34,606 nt of DNA from Bacteroidales bacterium (lineage in GTDB: Bacteria; Bacteroidota; Bacteroidia; Bacteroidales; M50B96): NCBI GenBank assembly GCA_021740905.1, contig JAIOYV010000074.1, forward strand, positions 1 through 34,606, given 5' to 3'. The notes under the pieces are model-generated. The model saw only the letters and a list, made by a program, of their open reading frames with translations, was not told the origin of the DNA and did no database searches. Positions 1-6,356 of this stretch are shown piece by piece. Numbering within the stretch: position 1 is the first letter of the stretch; each line of letters starts with the position of its first letter. The translations under genes and the position numbers were made by a program.

Positions 1-569
1 CAAGTGGAGTTTATTATTCAACCTTCCAATCCATTTACGGTTGCGACAGTATTGCAGAGCTGCCTCTGCAGGTGATTCCTTTACCCATTGTAAGCATTTC
101 GCCTTTCACACCCGATTCGGTAAGCATCGGTGCAGGTTTACTGGCTTTACCAGCTGCAAGCCCTGCCGGGGGGATTTATACAGGAACAGGAGTTACCGCC
201 TCGGGTTTCGATCCTACACTTGCAGGTCTTGGAGAGTTTTGGATACGCTACACGTATTTTGACACTATCACCGGCTGTCCAAACCAGGATTCAACTTTAA
301 TAAAAGTGTATGAGCCATTAGGGATTGTTGAACTGGAAACGAACAAAGTAAAACTGTATCCCAATCCGGGCACAGGCGATTTTGTTTTAACAGGAACACA
401 TTTACAATCCATCCACATAAAAACCCTTACTGGGGAATTGGTAAAAGAAGTAGGAATAAAAGACCGGTCACAAGTCCATTTTAACCTGACTGGACAAGCC
501 AAAGGGATTTATTTTGTGCATATTGTGAATGATGATGTGGAGATACGTAGGCTTTTGATTTTGATGTAA
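1..569 (+). CDS. C-terminal part of a T9SS-exported surface protein (5' end outside window)
   Basis: The reading frame is open from base 3 and ends with TAA at 567-569, so only the last 188 residues are seen and the gene begins upstream of the window. The first part looks like a beta-sandwich of the PKD/Ig type found in large Bacteroidota surface proteins, with the signature GCDSI. The final 80 residues are a type IX secretion type A sorting domain: KLYPNPGTGDF, then a beta-rich stretch with TLTGELVKEV, then GIYFVHIVNDD and a basic, hydrophobic end. That domain normally directs the protein across the outer membrane and is cleaved off. A GTG at 72 could be mistaken for a start, but the same frame is clearly coding before it. 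The function of the missing N-terminal part cannot be told. Confidence 0.85.
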   Translation, partial: SGVYYSTFQSIYGCDSIAELPLQVIPLPIVSISPFTPDSVSIGAGLLALPAASPAGGIYTGTGVTASGFDPTLAGLGEFWIRYTYFDTITGCPNQDSTLIKVYEPLGIVELETNKVKLYPNPGTGDFVLTGTHLQSIHIKTLTGELVKEVGIKDRSQVHFNLTGQAKGIYFVHIVNDDVEIRRLLILM

Positions 570-585
570 ACGGCATTTCAGCGTT

Positions 586-670
586 AGTCGGAGCGCGACT
601 TGGAGTCGCACCCCGACTGTGCCGGATAACCAGCGAGGGCTTCTACCACTTATGCAGGAAAGTCCTCGCT
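586..670. repeat. REP-like two-stem palindromic element
   Basis: Two hairpins lie side by side just after the T9SS gene. The first pairs AGTCGG (586-591) with CCGACT (613-618) around an inner stem GCGACT/AGTCGC (595-609). The second pairs AGCGAGGGCTT (632-642) with AAGTCCTCGCT (660-670) with one G:T mismatch. Paired GC-rich stems like this resemble REP sequences linked to Y1 (REP-associated) transposases. No transposase gene is seen here, so this would be a non-autonomous copy. Confidence 0.55.
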
Positions 671-706
671 TTGAAACCAATTAGCTAAAACTTGGGGCAG
701 AAGAAG

Positions 707-859
707 GGGGCTGTATCAAAATACGTAAAAAACAAAAAATGCCACTAAGGCTCAAAGACTCTAAGGCTCACAAAGAGCATTAATCCAATAGCTTAACCCT
801 TTGTGAAACTTTGTGGCTTTGTGCCTTAGTGGCTAAATTTCGTATTTTGATACAGCCCC
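707..859. repeat. MITE-like element with 19-bp perfect terminal inverted repeats
   Basis: The ends GGGGCTGTATCAAAATACG (707-725) and its exact complement (841-859) enclose 115 bases. Inside, a second inverted pair GCCACTAAGGC / GCCTTAGTGGC extends the fold, so nearly the whole 153 bases could form one long hairpin. The core resembles a dispersed short repeat I associate with Bacteroidota genomes. There is no coding sequence inside. This is the clearest structure in the gene-poor stretch 570-1073, which otherwise holds the neighbouring palindromes and a promoter. Confidence 0.6.
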
Positions 860-900
860 GATTATTCGCGTCTTTACACCGTCCCGAAAATTGACGTGAA

Positions 901-935
901 AACTCACCGGGTGACTCCGAGTCACCCGGTGAGTT
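901..935. repeat. Perfect 35-base palindrome
   Basis: Bases 901-917 pair perfectly with 919-935 around a single central C (left arm AACTCACCGGGTGACTC). It lies about 140 bases upstream of the small exported protein gene. It could be a dispersed repeat, a cruciform or a terminator-like stem, but no T-run follows it. A regulatory role is not shown. Confidence 0.6.
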
Positions 936-1005
936 CTGAACCTTTAATTCCACCCATTCAAAAATTAACTTCACCCACCCAATCCTTCATTTCACATTTT
1001 TTTGA

Positions 1006-1036
1006 TTGTACGTTTTTTAGGGCTGCCCTACTTTTG
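1006..1036 (+). promoter_or_regulatory. Candidate Bacteroidota promoter for the gene at 1074
   Basis: TACTTTTG at 1029-1036 matches the -7 consensus TAnnTTTG, and TTG at 1006-1008 lies 20 bases upstream, near the usual -33 spacing. The start codon follows 37 bases after the -7 box. Confidence 0.5.
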
Positions 1037-1073
1037 GGTCATATTTATTGTTTAACCAAAAAAACCTATAGTA

Positions 1074-1427
1074 ATGAAAAAGAAAATCTTTATTGCCCTG
1101 TTCCTTGCCTTAAACCTGAGCCTTGCCTTCGCTTCGACCATCCAACCTGAAAAACCGGTACTGAAAGCTATTGAACAGAATTATGAGTTGTCCTTAACTC
1201 GTGCCTCCAACCATGAGTTCATCTTTAGGCTTTTGAAAGAAGAGGGTGATGTGTTTAAGGTACGTGTAATGGATTCGGACGGTAACCGCTTGTATTGCCA
1301 TAAGATCAAAAAGAACAACAAGTCGAAAACCACTTTCGATATTTTGGAATTTCCCACTGGGGAATATACCTTTCGTATTGTCAGGAATAACAAGGTGTTG
1401 TACACCGAGAAGATTGAAAAAAAGTAA
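1074..1427 (+). CDS. Small exported beta-rich protein, function unknown
   Basis: This 117-residue protein begins with a clear signal peptide (MKKKIFIALFLALNLSLAFA, cleavage after about residue 20). The mature part is about 95 residues and predicted to be beta-rich, ending in FPTGEYTFRIVRNNKVLYTEKIEK. That ending resembles the last strands of T9SS C-terminal domains and of the small DUF3244-like exported proteins of Bacteroidota, but the PNP motif of a true sorting domain is absent. It stands alone between two repeat-bearing intergenic regions and has its own candidate promoter. I do not recognise a specific function. Confidence 0.8.
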   Translation: MKKKIFIALFLALNLSLAFASTIQPEKPVLKAIEQNYELSLTRASNHEFIFRLLKEEGDVFKVRVMDSDGNRLYCHKIKKNNKSKTTFDILEFPTGEYTFRIVRNNKVLYTEKIEKK

Positions 1428-1456
1428 TAGCCTTTTGATTATCTATGGTTTACTAC

Positions 1457-1571
1457 AAAATTCACTCAACAAAAGATCATCATCGAATTACACAGCTTGC
1501 CCCGCAATGTATGCGGGGAATTATACCTGCCATAGGCCGGTGAAATTCGATCAATTCGATCAATTCGATGA
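1457..1571. repeat. Dispersed palindromic repeat, copy 1
   Basis: The element starts with AAATTCACTCAACAAAA followed by ATCATCATCGAATT, and ends with three 9-base tandem units (ATTCGATCA twice, then ATTCGATGA, 1545-1571), so its ends are inverted repeats of CATCGAATT. A small hairpin CCCCGC/GCGGGG (1500-1518) lies inside. The left flank recurs in inverted orientation at 4890-4923, which makes these two copies of one family. Confidence 0.55.
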
Positions 1572-1659
1572 AAAAAGTATTTTCTGATGTTTGAAATGGG
1601 AAATTTGTCGTACCCACATTAGCTACCACACAAGGAATGTAATAATATGATTTCCTGTA

Positions 1660-1687
1660 TTTGCAGATTTGAATTTTAATACTTTTG
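1660..1687 (+). promoter_or_regulatory. Candidate promoter for the LytS/LytTR operon
   Basis: TACTTTTG at 1680-1687 fits TAnnTTTG, with TTTG at 1660-1663 as a possible -33 element at a slightly short spacing of 16 bases. The kinase start codon lies 37 bases downstream. Confidence 0.4.
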
Positions 1688-1724
1688 TGTAATCACTTTT
1701 GATAATGGGATTTGAGGATAAGTT

Positions 1725-2753
1725 ATGGTTCATTTGATTCAAAAGAAATCGTATTACCGGCTGGCTGTTGTACTGATAGCTATTGCATCGAAATTGTTGC
1801 TCGATGTGGTTTACAGCCTCATGTACCGGAACCAGCCTCTTTTCGATTCGACGATTTATTACCTGTATGCCATTATTTTTGCCTTTGCGGTTTTTGAAGC
1901 CCTTCGCAAAATAAACTATTGGTTCGACAAGCGGGTTCCGTGGGACAGCAATTTTCAACAACGGCTTTTTCTCGAACTCCTTGCCAATGCTTTCGTGGCA
2001 ATAATCATTTTGATGGCCTTCCGGTTCATATACATTTATATGTTTTGGCGAACCGGTTTCAGCCCTTTGCTCGACGAATTTATCAGGGCGATTATTGTTG
2101 TTTTAATGATTTCCATTCTGGTTTTTGGCGAAATGGGCGTGGTGCTGTTGAACCGCTGGCGGCTGTCGCTGGCCGAACTCGAAAAATTCAAAAAAGAAAA
2201 CATCCAGGTGCAATTCGAGATGTTGCGTACCCAGATCAACCCCCACTTTCTGTTCAACAGTTTCAACACCCTGTCCTCATTGATTTATGAAGATAAAGAC
2301 AAGGCTTCGGAATTTATCCGCGAAATGTCTGACGTTTATCGCTATACCCTCGAAAACAGGCAGGCCGAAAAGGTACCGCTAAGTGAAGAAATGAACCTGA
2401 TACGCGCCTACATCCGCTTGCTTGAAATCCGTTTCGAATCAAAAATTTCTTTTGATATCAAAATAAACGAAAGCCACCTGAAAAAAGAAATTGCCCCGAT
2501 GAGCCTGCAACTATTGGTGGAGAATTGTGTGAAACACAATGTGGTTTCGGCCGACAAGCCGCTTCGGGTATCGATTTATTCCGAAGATGAATACCTGGTT
2601 ATAAGCAACCCGAAACAGCCAAAGCGCGTGAAAGAGTATTCATCAAAAATTGGCCTGAAAAACATTCAGGGCCGCTATCGGATGCTATCCAAATTGCCCG
2701 TAATAATTGATGACGCAGGGCTTAACTTTGTGGTAAAAATCCCATTAATCTAA
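1725..2753 (+). CDS. LytS/YehU-family sensor histidine kinase
   Basis: This 342-residue membrane protein has four predicted membrane segments (about residues 11-30, 45-62, 84-105 and 118-140), a short coiled linker, and a His_kinase domain of the LytS/YehU type (PF06580). The phospho-acceptor histidine is H174 in INPHFLFNSFNTL. The ATP-binding part shows LLVENCVKHN (N box) and GLKNIQGRY (G box). No extracytoplasmic sensor domain is visible, so the signal may be sensed in the membrane. The ATG at 1725 gives a normal N-terminus; an upstream ATG at 1712 is in another frame. The gene ends 4 bases before its LytTR partner, so the two are almost certainly cotranscribed and form a phosphotransfer pair. 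Confidence 0.93.
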   Translation: MVHLIQKKSYYRLAVVLIAIASKLLLDVVYSLMYRNQPLFDSTIYYLYAIIFAFAVFEALRKINYWFDKRVPWDSNFQQRLFLELLANAFVAIIILMAFRFIYIYMFWRTGFSPLLDEFIRAIIVVLMISILVFGEMGVVLLNRWRLSLAELEKFKKENIQVQFEMLRTQINPHFLFNSFNTLSSLIYEDKDKASEFIREMSDVYRYTLENRQAEKVPLSEEMNLIRAYIRLLEIRFESKISFDIKINESHLKKEIAPMSLQLLVENCVKHNVVSADKPLRVSIYSEDEYLVISNPKQPKRVKEYSSKIGLKNIQGRYRMLSKLPVIIDDAGLNFVVKIPLI

Positions 2754-2757
2754 TGTT

Positions 2758-3528
2758 ATGAGAATACTGATTATTGAAGACGAACCTTTTGCCCAGGCCG
2801 AACTAAAGCGTTTATTGGCTTCTGTTTCGAGCGAGGCCAAGATTATTGGCACCATCGATTCCGTTGAAAAGTCGATTGATTGGTTTCAGCAAAATCCGGA
2901 ACCAGATCTGGTATTTCTCGACATCCAGCTTTCGGACGGTTTGAGCTTTGAGATTTTCGAGCACGTAAAATTCAAATGCCCTGTGATATTCACTACGGCT
3001 TTCGACGAATATGCCATCAAAGCTTTTAAGTTGAACAGCATCGACTACCTGTTGAAACCCATCAGGAAGGAAGCATTGCAGCAGGCTCTTGATAAATTCG
3101 CCGAAATGAAAACGATGTACAAGGATGCTCCAAGTTTCTCAATCAGTCCCGAACAGGTGCATCAATTGCTGAATTTCAGACAACCCAGCTACAAGTCGCG
3201 CTTTGTGGCCAGGGTGGGCGACACCATCCGGCATATTTCGGTCGACGACATAGCCTATTTTTTTGCCGAAGACAATGTGGTTTTTCTGGTTGCCAAAAGT
3301 GGCTCGAAGCAAATAATCGAGTACAACCTTGAAGATTTGACAAAGGTTCTCGACCCGGCCCGTTTTTTCAGGCTAAACCGAAGCTATATTGTGGATATTG
3401 ACAGCGTGGTTAAAGTGAGCAAGTATTTTAACTCGCGCCTGGCCATCGAATTGAAGCCACCGGTGAAAGACCAGATTTTGGTAAGTCGGGTAAAAGTGCC
3501 GGATTTTATAAAGTGGATGGATGCTTGA
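2758..3528 (+). CDS. LytTR-family response regulator
   Basis: This 256-residue regulator has an N-terminal receiver domain (about residues 1-120) with acidic pocket EDE at 7-9, phospho-acceptor D55 in LVFLDIQLSDG, and the conserved K in YLLKP. A LytTR DNA-binding domain follows from about residue 150 to the end, with FFRLNRSYIVDIDSV, a typical core of that fold. The preceding gene encodes a LytS-type kinase 4 bases upstream, so it is the likely phospho-donor. The target genes are not known. The next gene, a CBM-like lipoprotein, is separated by about 130 bases containing repeats, so it may or may not be a target. Confidence 0.94.
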   Translation: MRILIIEDEPFAQAELKRLLASVSSEAKIIGTIDSVEKSIDWFQQNPEPDLVFLDIQLSDGLSFEIFEHVKFKCPVIFTTAFDEYAIKAFKLNSIDYLLKPIRKEALQQALDKFAEMKTMYKDAPSFSISPEQVHQLLNFRQPSYKSRFVARVGDTIRHISVDDIAYFFAEDNVVFLVAKSGSKQIIEYNLEDLTKVLDPARFFRLNRSYIVDIDSVVKVSKYFNSRLAIELKPPVKDQILVSRVKVPDFIKWMDA

Positions 3529-3530
3529 AA

Positions 3531-3558
3531 TGATTATTGATTAATGATTATTGATTAA
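3531..3558. repeat. 14-bp tandem repeat, two perfect copies
   Basis: TGATTATTGATTAA occurs twice in direct succession (3531-3544 and 3545-3558), starting 2 bases after the LytTR regulator's stop codon. LytTR regulators often bind direct repeats, but the usual spacing is larger. This could equally be a simple-sequence expansion. Confidence 0.5.
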
Positions 3559-3587
3559 TGAATAAAACAACTGAAAACTGGCACAAT

Positions 3588-3615
3588 GTAGAGACGCAAT
3601 GCATTGCGTCTCTAC
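3588..3615. repeat. Perfect 28-bp palindrome (dispersed repeat type)
   Basis: The 14-base arm GTAGAGACGCAATG is followed directly by its exact complement, giving a fully self-complementary 28-mer. Sequences of the form GTAGAGACGC...GCGTCTCTAC are, to my knowledge, widespread dispersed palindromes in several phyla, including Bacteroidota and cyanobacteria. It lies 43 bases before the lipoprotein start at 3659. Confidence 0.65.
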
Positions 3616-3658
3616 CAAGCATTTTGTCGGACAGAATTTGCAATACCCAAAACATAAA

Positions 3659-4699
3659 ATGAAAACTCGAAAATCATATTATAAAAATCATAAACTGATA
3701 GTGGCCATTTTTGTAGCCATTATCTTAACATCTTGCTACCAAATCGACATCGAAGTAACAGGCGTACCAGCAAATACCCCCAAGGGATCGGTCATTTTTG
3801 TAACCGGCAATTTTAATAAGTGGGATCCGGGCGATTCGCGCTATTCGCTTGTTCTGGGAAAGGATAGCATTTACAGGGTTTCGCTGCCGGTTGGTTTTGG
3901 TACCTTGGAATATAAATTTACCCGCGGCGACTGGACCACTGTCGAAACCGACCAATGTGGGGACTTGCTTTACAACCGAATGTATAATAAAACAGAGTCG
4001 GTCCTCCTACGCGAAAAGATAGCATGTTGGAACGATATGGGACCCATCGATTGTCCCAGGATTACCATTGTGCTTGATAAACTTCCGGCAAGTACGGCCA
4101 TCGATGATACCATTTATCTGGCATCGAACTACAATAATTGGAATGCAGGGAATCCTGATTATAAATTTACACGCGGACAGCAAGGCGACCCACGATATAT
4201 GCTTACTTTGTTCCAAGGGAAGGAAGACCTGGTTTTTAAGTTTACTCGGGGGACATGGGACAAGGTCGAAGTAAAAGAAGATGGGACTGACGTTGAAAAT
4301 CACATTCTTAAGTTTGGCCGCCTGGATACTGCCTATTATCATGTAGAAGAGTGGGCAGACCTTATTAACCGGACTTGGATGGATCTTACCTTTATAATTC
4401 AAAAAGTACCGAGAAACACACCTAATGAGGACAACCTATACATAGTTGGCGATTTCAATGATTGGAATCCTCGTGATATCTCCATGATTCTGGATAAAAA
4501 CAAAGACGGTACATATTCCATTTCCATTCCGTATATCCAGGATTACATCGAATATAAATTCACTCGTGGAGGCTGGAACACGGTAGAAGGAGATATTGAA
4601 GGAGAGGATATTGAAAACAGAAAACTGAACACAAAACCCGGTGATACTACTTATATTGAAATTGAAAGCTGGATGGATAAAAGGCTTCGCTGGAGATAA
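3659..4699 (+). CDS. Lipoprotein with three CBM48/AMPK-type glycogen-binding-like repeats
   Basis: This 346-residue protein begins with a lipoprotein signal (IFVAIILTSC, lipid-attached cysteine C26), so it is likely anchored to a membrane. The mature part is three tandem beta-sandwich domains (about residues 28-125, 132-232 and 238-340). Each has a pattern like GNFNKWDPGD or GDFNDWNPRD early and YKFTRGDWTTVE near the end. The recurring FTRGxW plus NxW motifs are typical of CBM48/early-set domains that bind alpha-glucans or sit in front of esterases and glycosidases. No catalytic domain is present. I chose ATG 3659 because an upstream in-frame ATG at 3599 would put the 28-bp palindrome inside the protein and spoil the signal peptide. 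Its ligand and any link to the two-component pair upstream are inferred, not shown. Confidence 0.8.
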   Translation: MKTRKSYYKNHKLIVAIFVAIILTSCYQIDIEVTGVPANTPKGSVIFVTGNFNKWDPGDSRYSLVLGKDSIYRVSLPVGFGTLEYKFTRGDWTTVETDQCGDLLYNRMYNKTESVLLREKIACWNDMGPIDCPRITIVLDKLPASTAIDDTIYLASNYNNWNAGNPDYKFTRGQQGDPRYMLTLFQGKEDLVFKFTRGTWDKVEVKEDGTDVENHILKFGRLDTAYYHVEEWADLINRTWMDLTFIIQKVPRNTPNEDNLYIVGDFNDWNPRDISMILDKNKDGTYSISIPYIQDYIEYKFTRGGWNTVEGDIEGEDIENRKLNTKPGDTTYIEIESWMDKRLRWR

Positions 4700-4700
4700 A

Positions 4701-4724
4701 AAATGCAGGCCTAAACCTGCATTT
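4701..4724 (+). terminator. Stem-loop after the CBM lipoprotein gene
   Basis: AAATGCAGG (4701-4709) pairs with CCTGCATTT (4716-4724) around a 6-base loop, 1 base after the stop codon. The downstream T-run is short and broken, so termination strength is uncertain. Confidence 0.6.
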
Positions 4725-4820
4725 CTCATTATTAAATTGTACTGTAAACGGGATAAATTCCGGTATATTTGACAATACTGATAGTGGAATACCATACAAT
4801 ACTTATCAACGTACAATACT

Positions 4821-4923
4821 ATCATCGAATTGAACGAATTAATCGAATTCTACCTGTCTGTGGCAGGTAATAATTCGTTAAATTCGCGTAATTCGATGAT
4901 GATATTTTTGTTGAGTGAATTTG
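4821..4923. repeat. Dispersed palindromic repeat, copy 2 (inverted relative to copy 1)
   Basis: The arms ATCATCGAATT (4821-4831) and AATTCGATGAT (4890-4900) enclose further paired blocks (ACGAATT/AATTCGT and ACCTG/CAGGT), giving an approximately 80-base hairpin. The right flank TTTTGTTGAGTGAATTT is the complement of the left flank of the copy at 1457. It lies between converging genes and, with the stem at 4701, accounts for most of the 280 bases between them. Confidence 0.6.
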
Positions 4924-4979
4924 TCGGACACCTGAGGCAGCCCCCCTTAATATATTTGAATATGGTTTGAAATACAATA

Positions 4980-6206
4980 TCAATATTCACAATTCTCACT
5001 GATTATCCGGATAATCATTTCATTCAATAGTTCGACGGTATATTGGCCCACAGTAGGTTCCAGGTGCTCGCCTCCTATGCCACTATCATTGGTGATGAAG
5101 GTGTAGGTGCTATTGGTCGAAATGGCCATGAAGCGCATCAGGAACTCGGTTTCTTTATCGATGCCACTTGCGGTTATTGGGATAATTTTGATCCCTTTTT
5201 CAGCCGCCAGTTTTACACTTTCCCGCACATTTTCAAGAACCTGGTTTTCGTAGTGTGGCGGTGCATCAAGGATGAGAAATAAAATCCGGGAAATAGCTTC
5301 TTCTTCCCATTGGGCATTTAAAGATGTTTCGAGGGCTGTGTGCACAGCTTCGGGGAAATCGCCACCACCACCAGCACTGTGATCTTCGACAAAACCAAGC
5401 ACTGAATTTATGTTTGTTGTAAAAGGAAGTTCTTCAATGAGGTAGGCATCCCCTTCGTCGCGGTAGAAAGCCGTGCCCATTAACAGGTCGAGATTGCTGA
5501 ACTGGCTTTGGACAGTGGAAATCACATCGCCCAACTCGGCTTTCAGGTATTCAATTTCATCGCCCATCGAACCAGTCGCATCTACCGCAAAATAGATGTT
5601 CATTTTCTGTGGAATAGTGGCTAGAACAGAAAGGCTGAACGTATTCACACCGGCAGGCATCATAACCAAAGGGTTAAGATAACTTTCAGTGCCCTTGTAG
5701 CTCACTTTTATTTTGTTCGGGTTTTCACCTTCGTCATACATTTTTCCAAAAAGCTCGGCTCGGCCTTTATTGTCGGTCCGGGCTTTCCATAAAACCACAT
5801 CGTTCGTTCCAAGAAGGCTAACATGGGCATCCACAACAGCCTTATCGTTAGCATCAACAATTTCGACTGAATATCGGTCCTGCGTGTGGAAACCCCAATA
5901 GGCCTGCAAAGGGTGCCAATCGTTTTCCTGCATCAGGCCGAGCCAGAAAGCCCAGTTTTGCAGGTCGTTCCATTCGCCGGCGGTCATTTGTCCAGGTTCG
6001 TATTGACCCGTGCCACCATTGGGTTCTCCGGTTGACCCAGGTCCGCCACCAATGCCGTCTGTCGTATAAAGTTCGGAGGAATCGGGACTGGTTGTATCAG
6101 CAATTTCCGATTTTTCGCAGGAAATTACAAAAAGTGCGAGGCAGGTCAAGAACAGATAATTTATAATTCTATATGACATATTTTTTCGTTTTTTAATGCT
6201 TTTCAC
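4980..6206 (-). CDS. VWA-domain lipoprotein
   Basis: This protein has up to 408 residues. A lipoprotein signal ends in LFVISC (C30). A Gly-rich linker (about 50-75) is followed by a small beta-sandwich (about 110-195, YSVEIVDANDKAVVDAHVSL, like Ig/carboxypeptidase-regulatory domains) and a von Willebrand factor A domain (about 200-405). The metal-ion-dependent adhesion site is D209-A-T-G-S213, a threonine variant of DxSxS, with a later GGGGDFPEA loop and an LDAPPH segment. VWA lipoproteins usually mediate metal-dependent protein contacts. A second start at 6179 (MSYRIINYLF) gives an equally good lipoprotein signal, so the N-terminus is uncertain by 9 residues. It stands alone on the minus strand; binding partners are unknown. 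Confidence 0.87.
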   Translation of the reverse strand: MKSIKKRKNMSYRIINYLFLTCLALFVISCEKSEIADTTSPDSSELYTTDGIGGGPGSTGEPNGGTGQYEPGQMTAGEWNDLQNWAFWLGLMQENDWHPLQAYWGFHTQDRYSVEIVDANDKAVVDAHVSLLGTNDVVLWKARTDNKGRAELFGKMYDEGENPNKIKVSYKGTESYLNPLVMMPAGVNTFSLSVLATIPQKMNIYFAVDATGSMGDEIEYLKAELGDVISTVQSQFSNLDLLMGTAFYRDEGDAYLIEELPFTTNINSVLGFVEDHSAGGGGDFPEAVHTALETSLNAQWEEEAISRILFLILDAPPHYENQVLENVRESVKLAAEKGIKIIPITASGIDKETEFLMRFMAISTNSTYTFITNDSGIGGEHLEPTVGQYTVELLNEMIIRIISENCEY

Positions 6207-6326
6207 ATGATGTAAAAGCGTGAAAGTAGGTTGCGTGGTTGAAGAAAAAGATTTAATGATATTCTTTCCTTAAAAATGAACTCTATCTTCTGTATTATTA
6301 CTATTTTTAACCATTATTAAATCCTG

Positions 6327-6334
6327 TATTTTTG
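6327..6334 (+). promoter_or_regulatory. Candidate -7 element before the SPOR-repeat protein gene
   Basis: TATTTTTG fits TAnnTTTG and lies 22 bases before the TTG start at 6357, implying a very short leader. No good -33 element is evident. Confidence 0.35.
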
Positions 6335-6356
6335 GATTGTTTAAATTGAAATCTAT

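Noticed and set aside
896-1150. Open frame across the palindrome at 901
   Set aside because: It spans a palindrome and a promoter and overlaps the clear signal peptide of the gene at 1074 in another frame.
3599-3658. Earlier start for the CBM lipoprotein
   Set aside because: It would encode half of the 28-bp palindrome and bury the lipoprotein signal.
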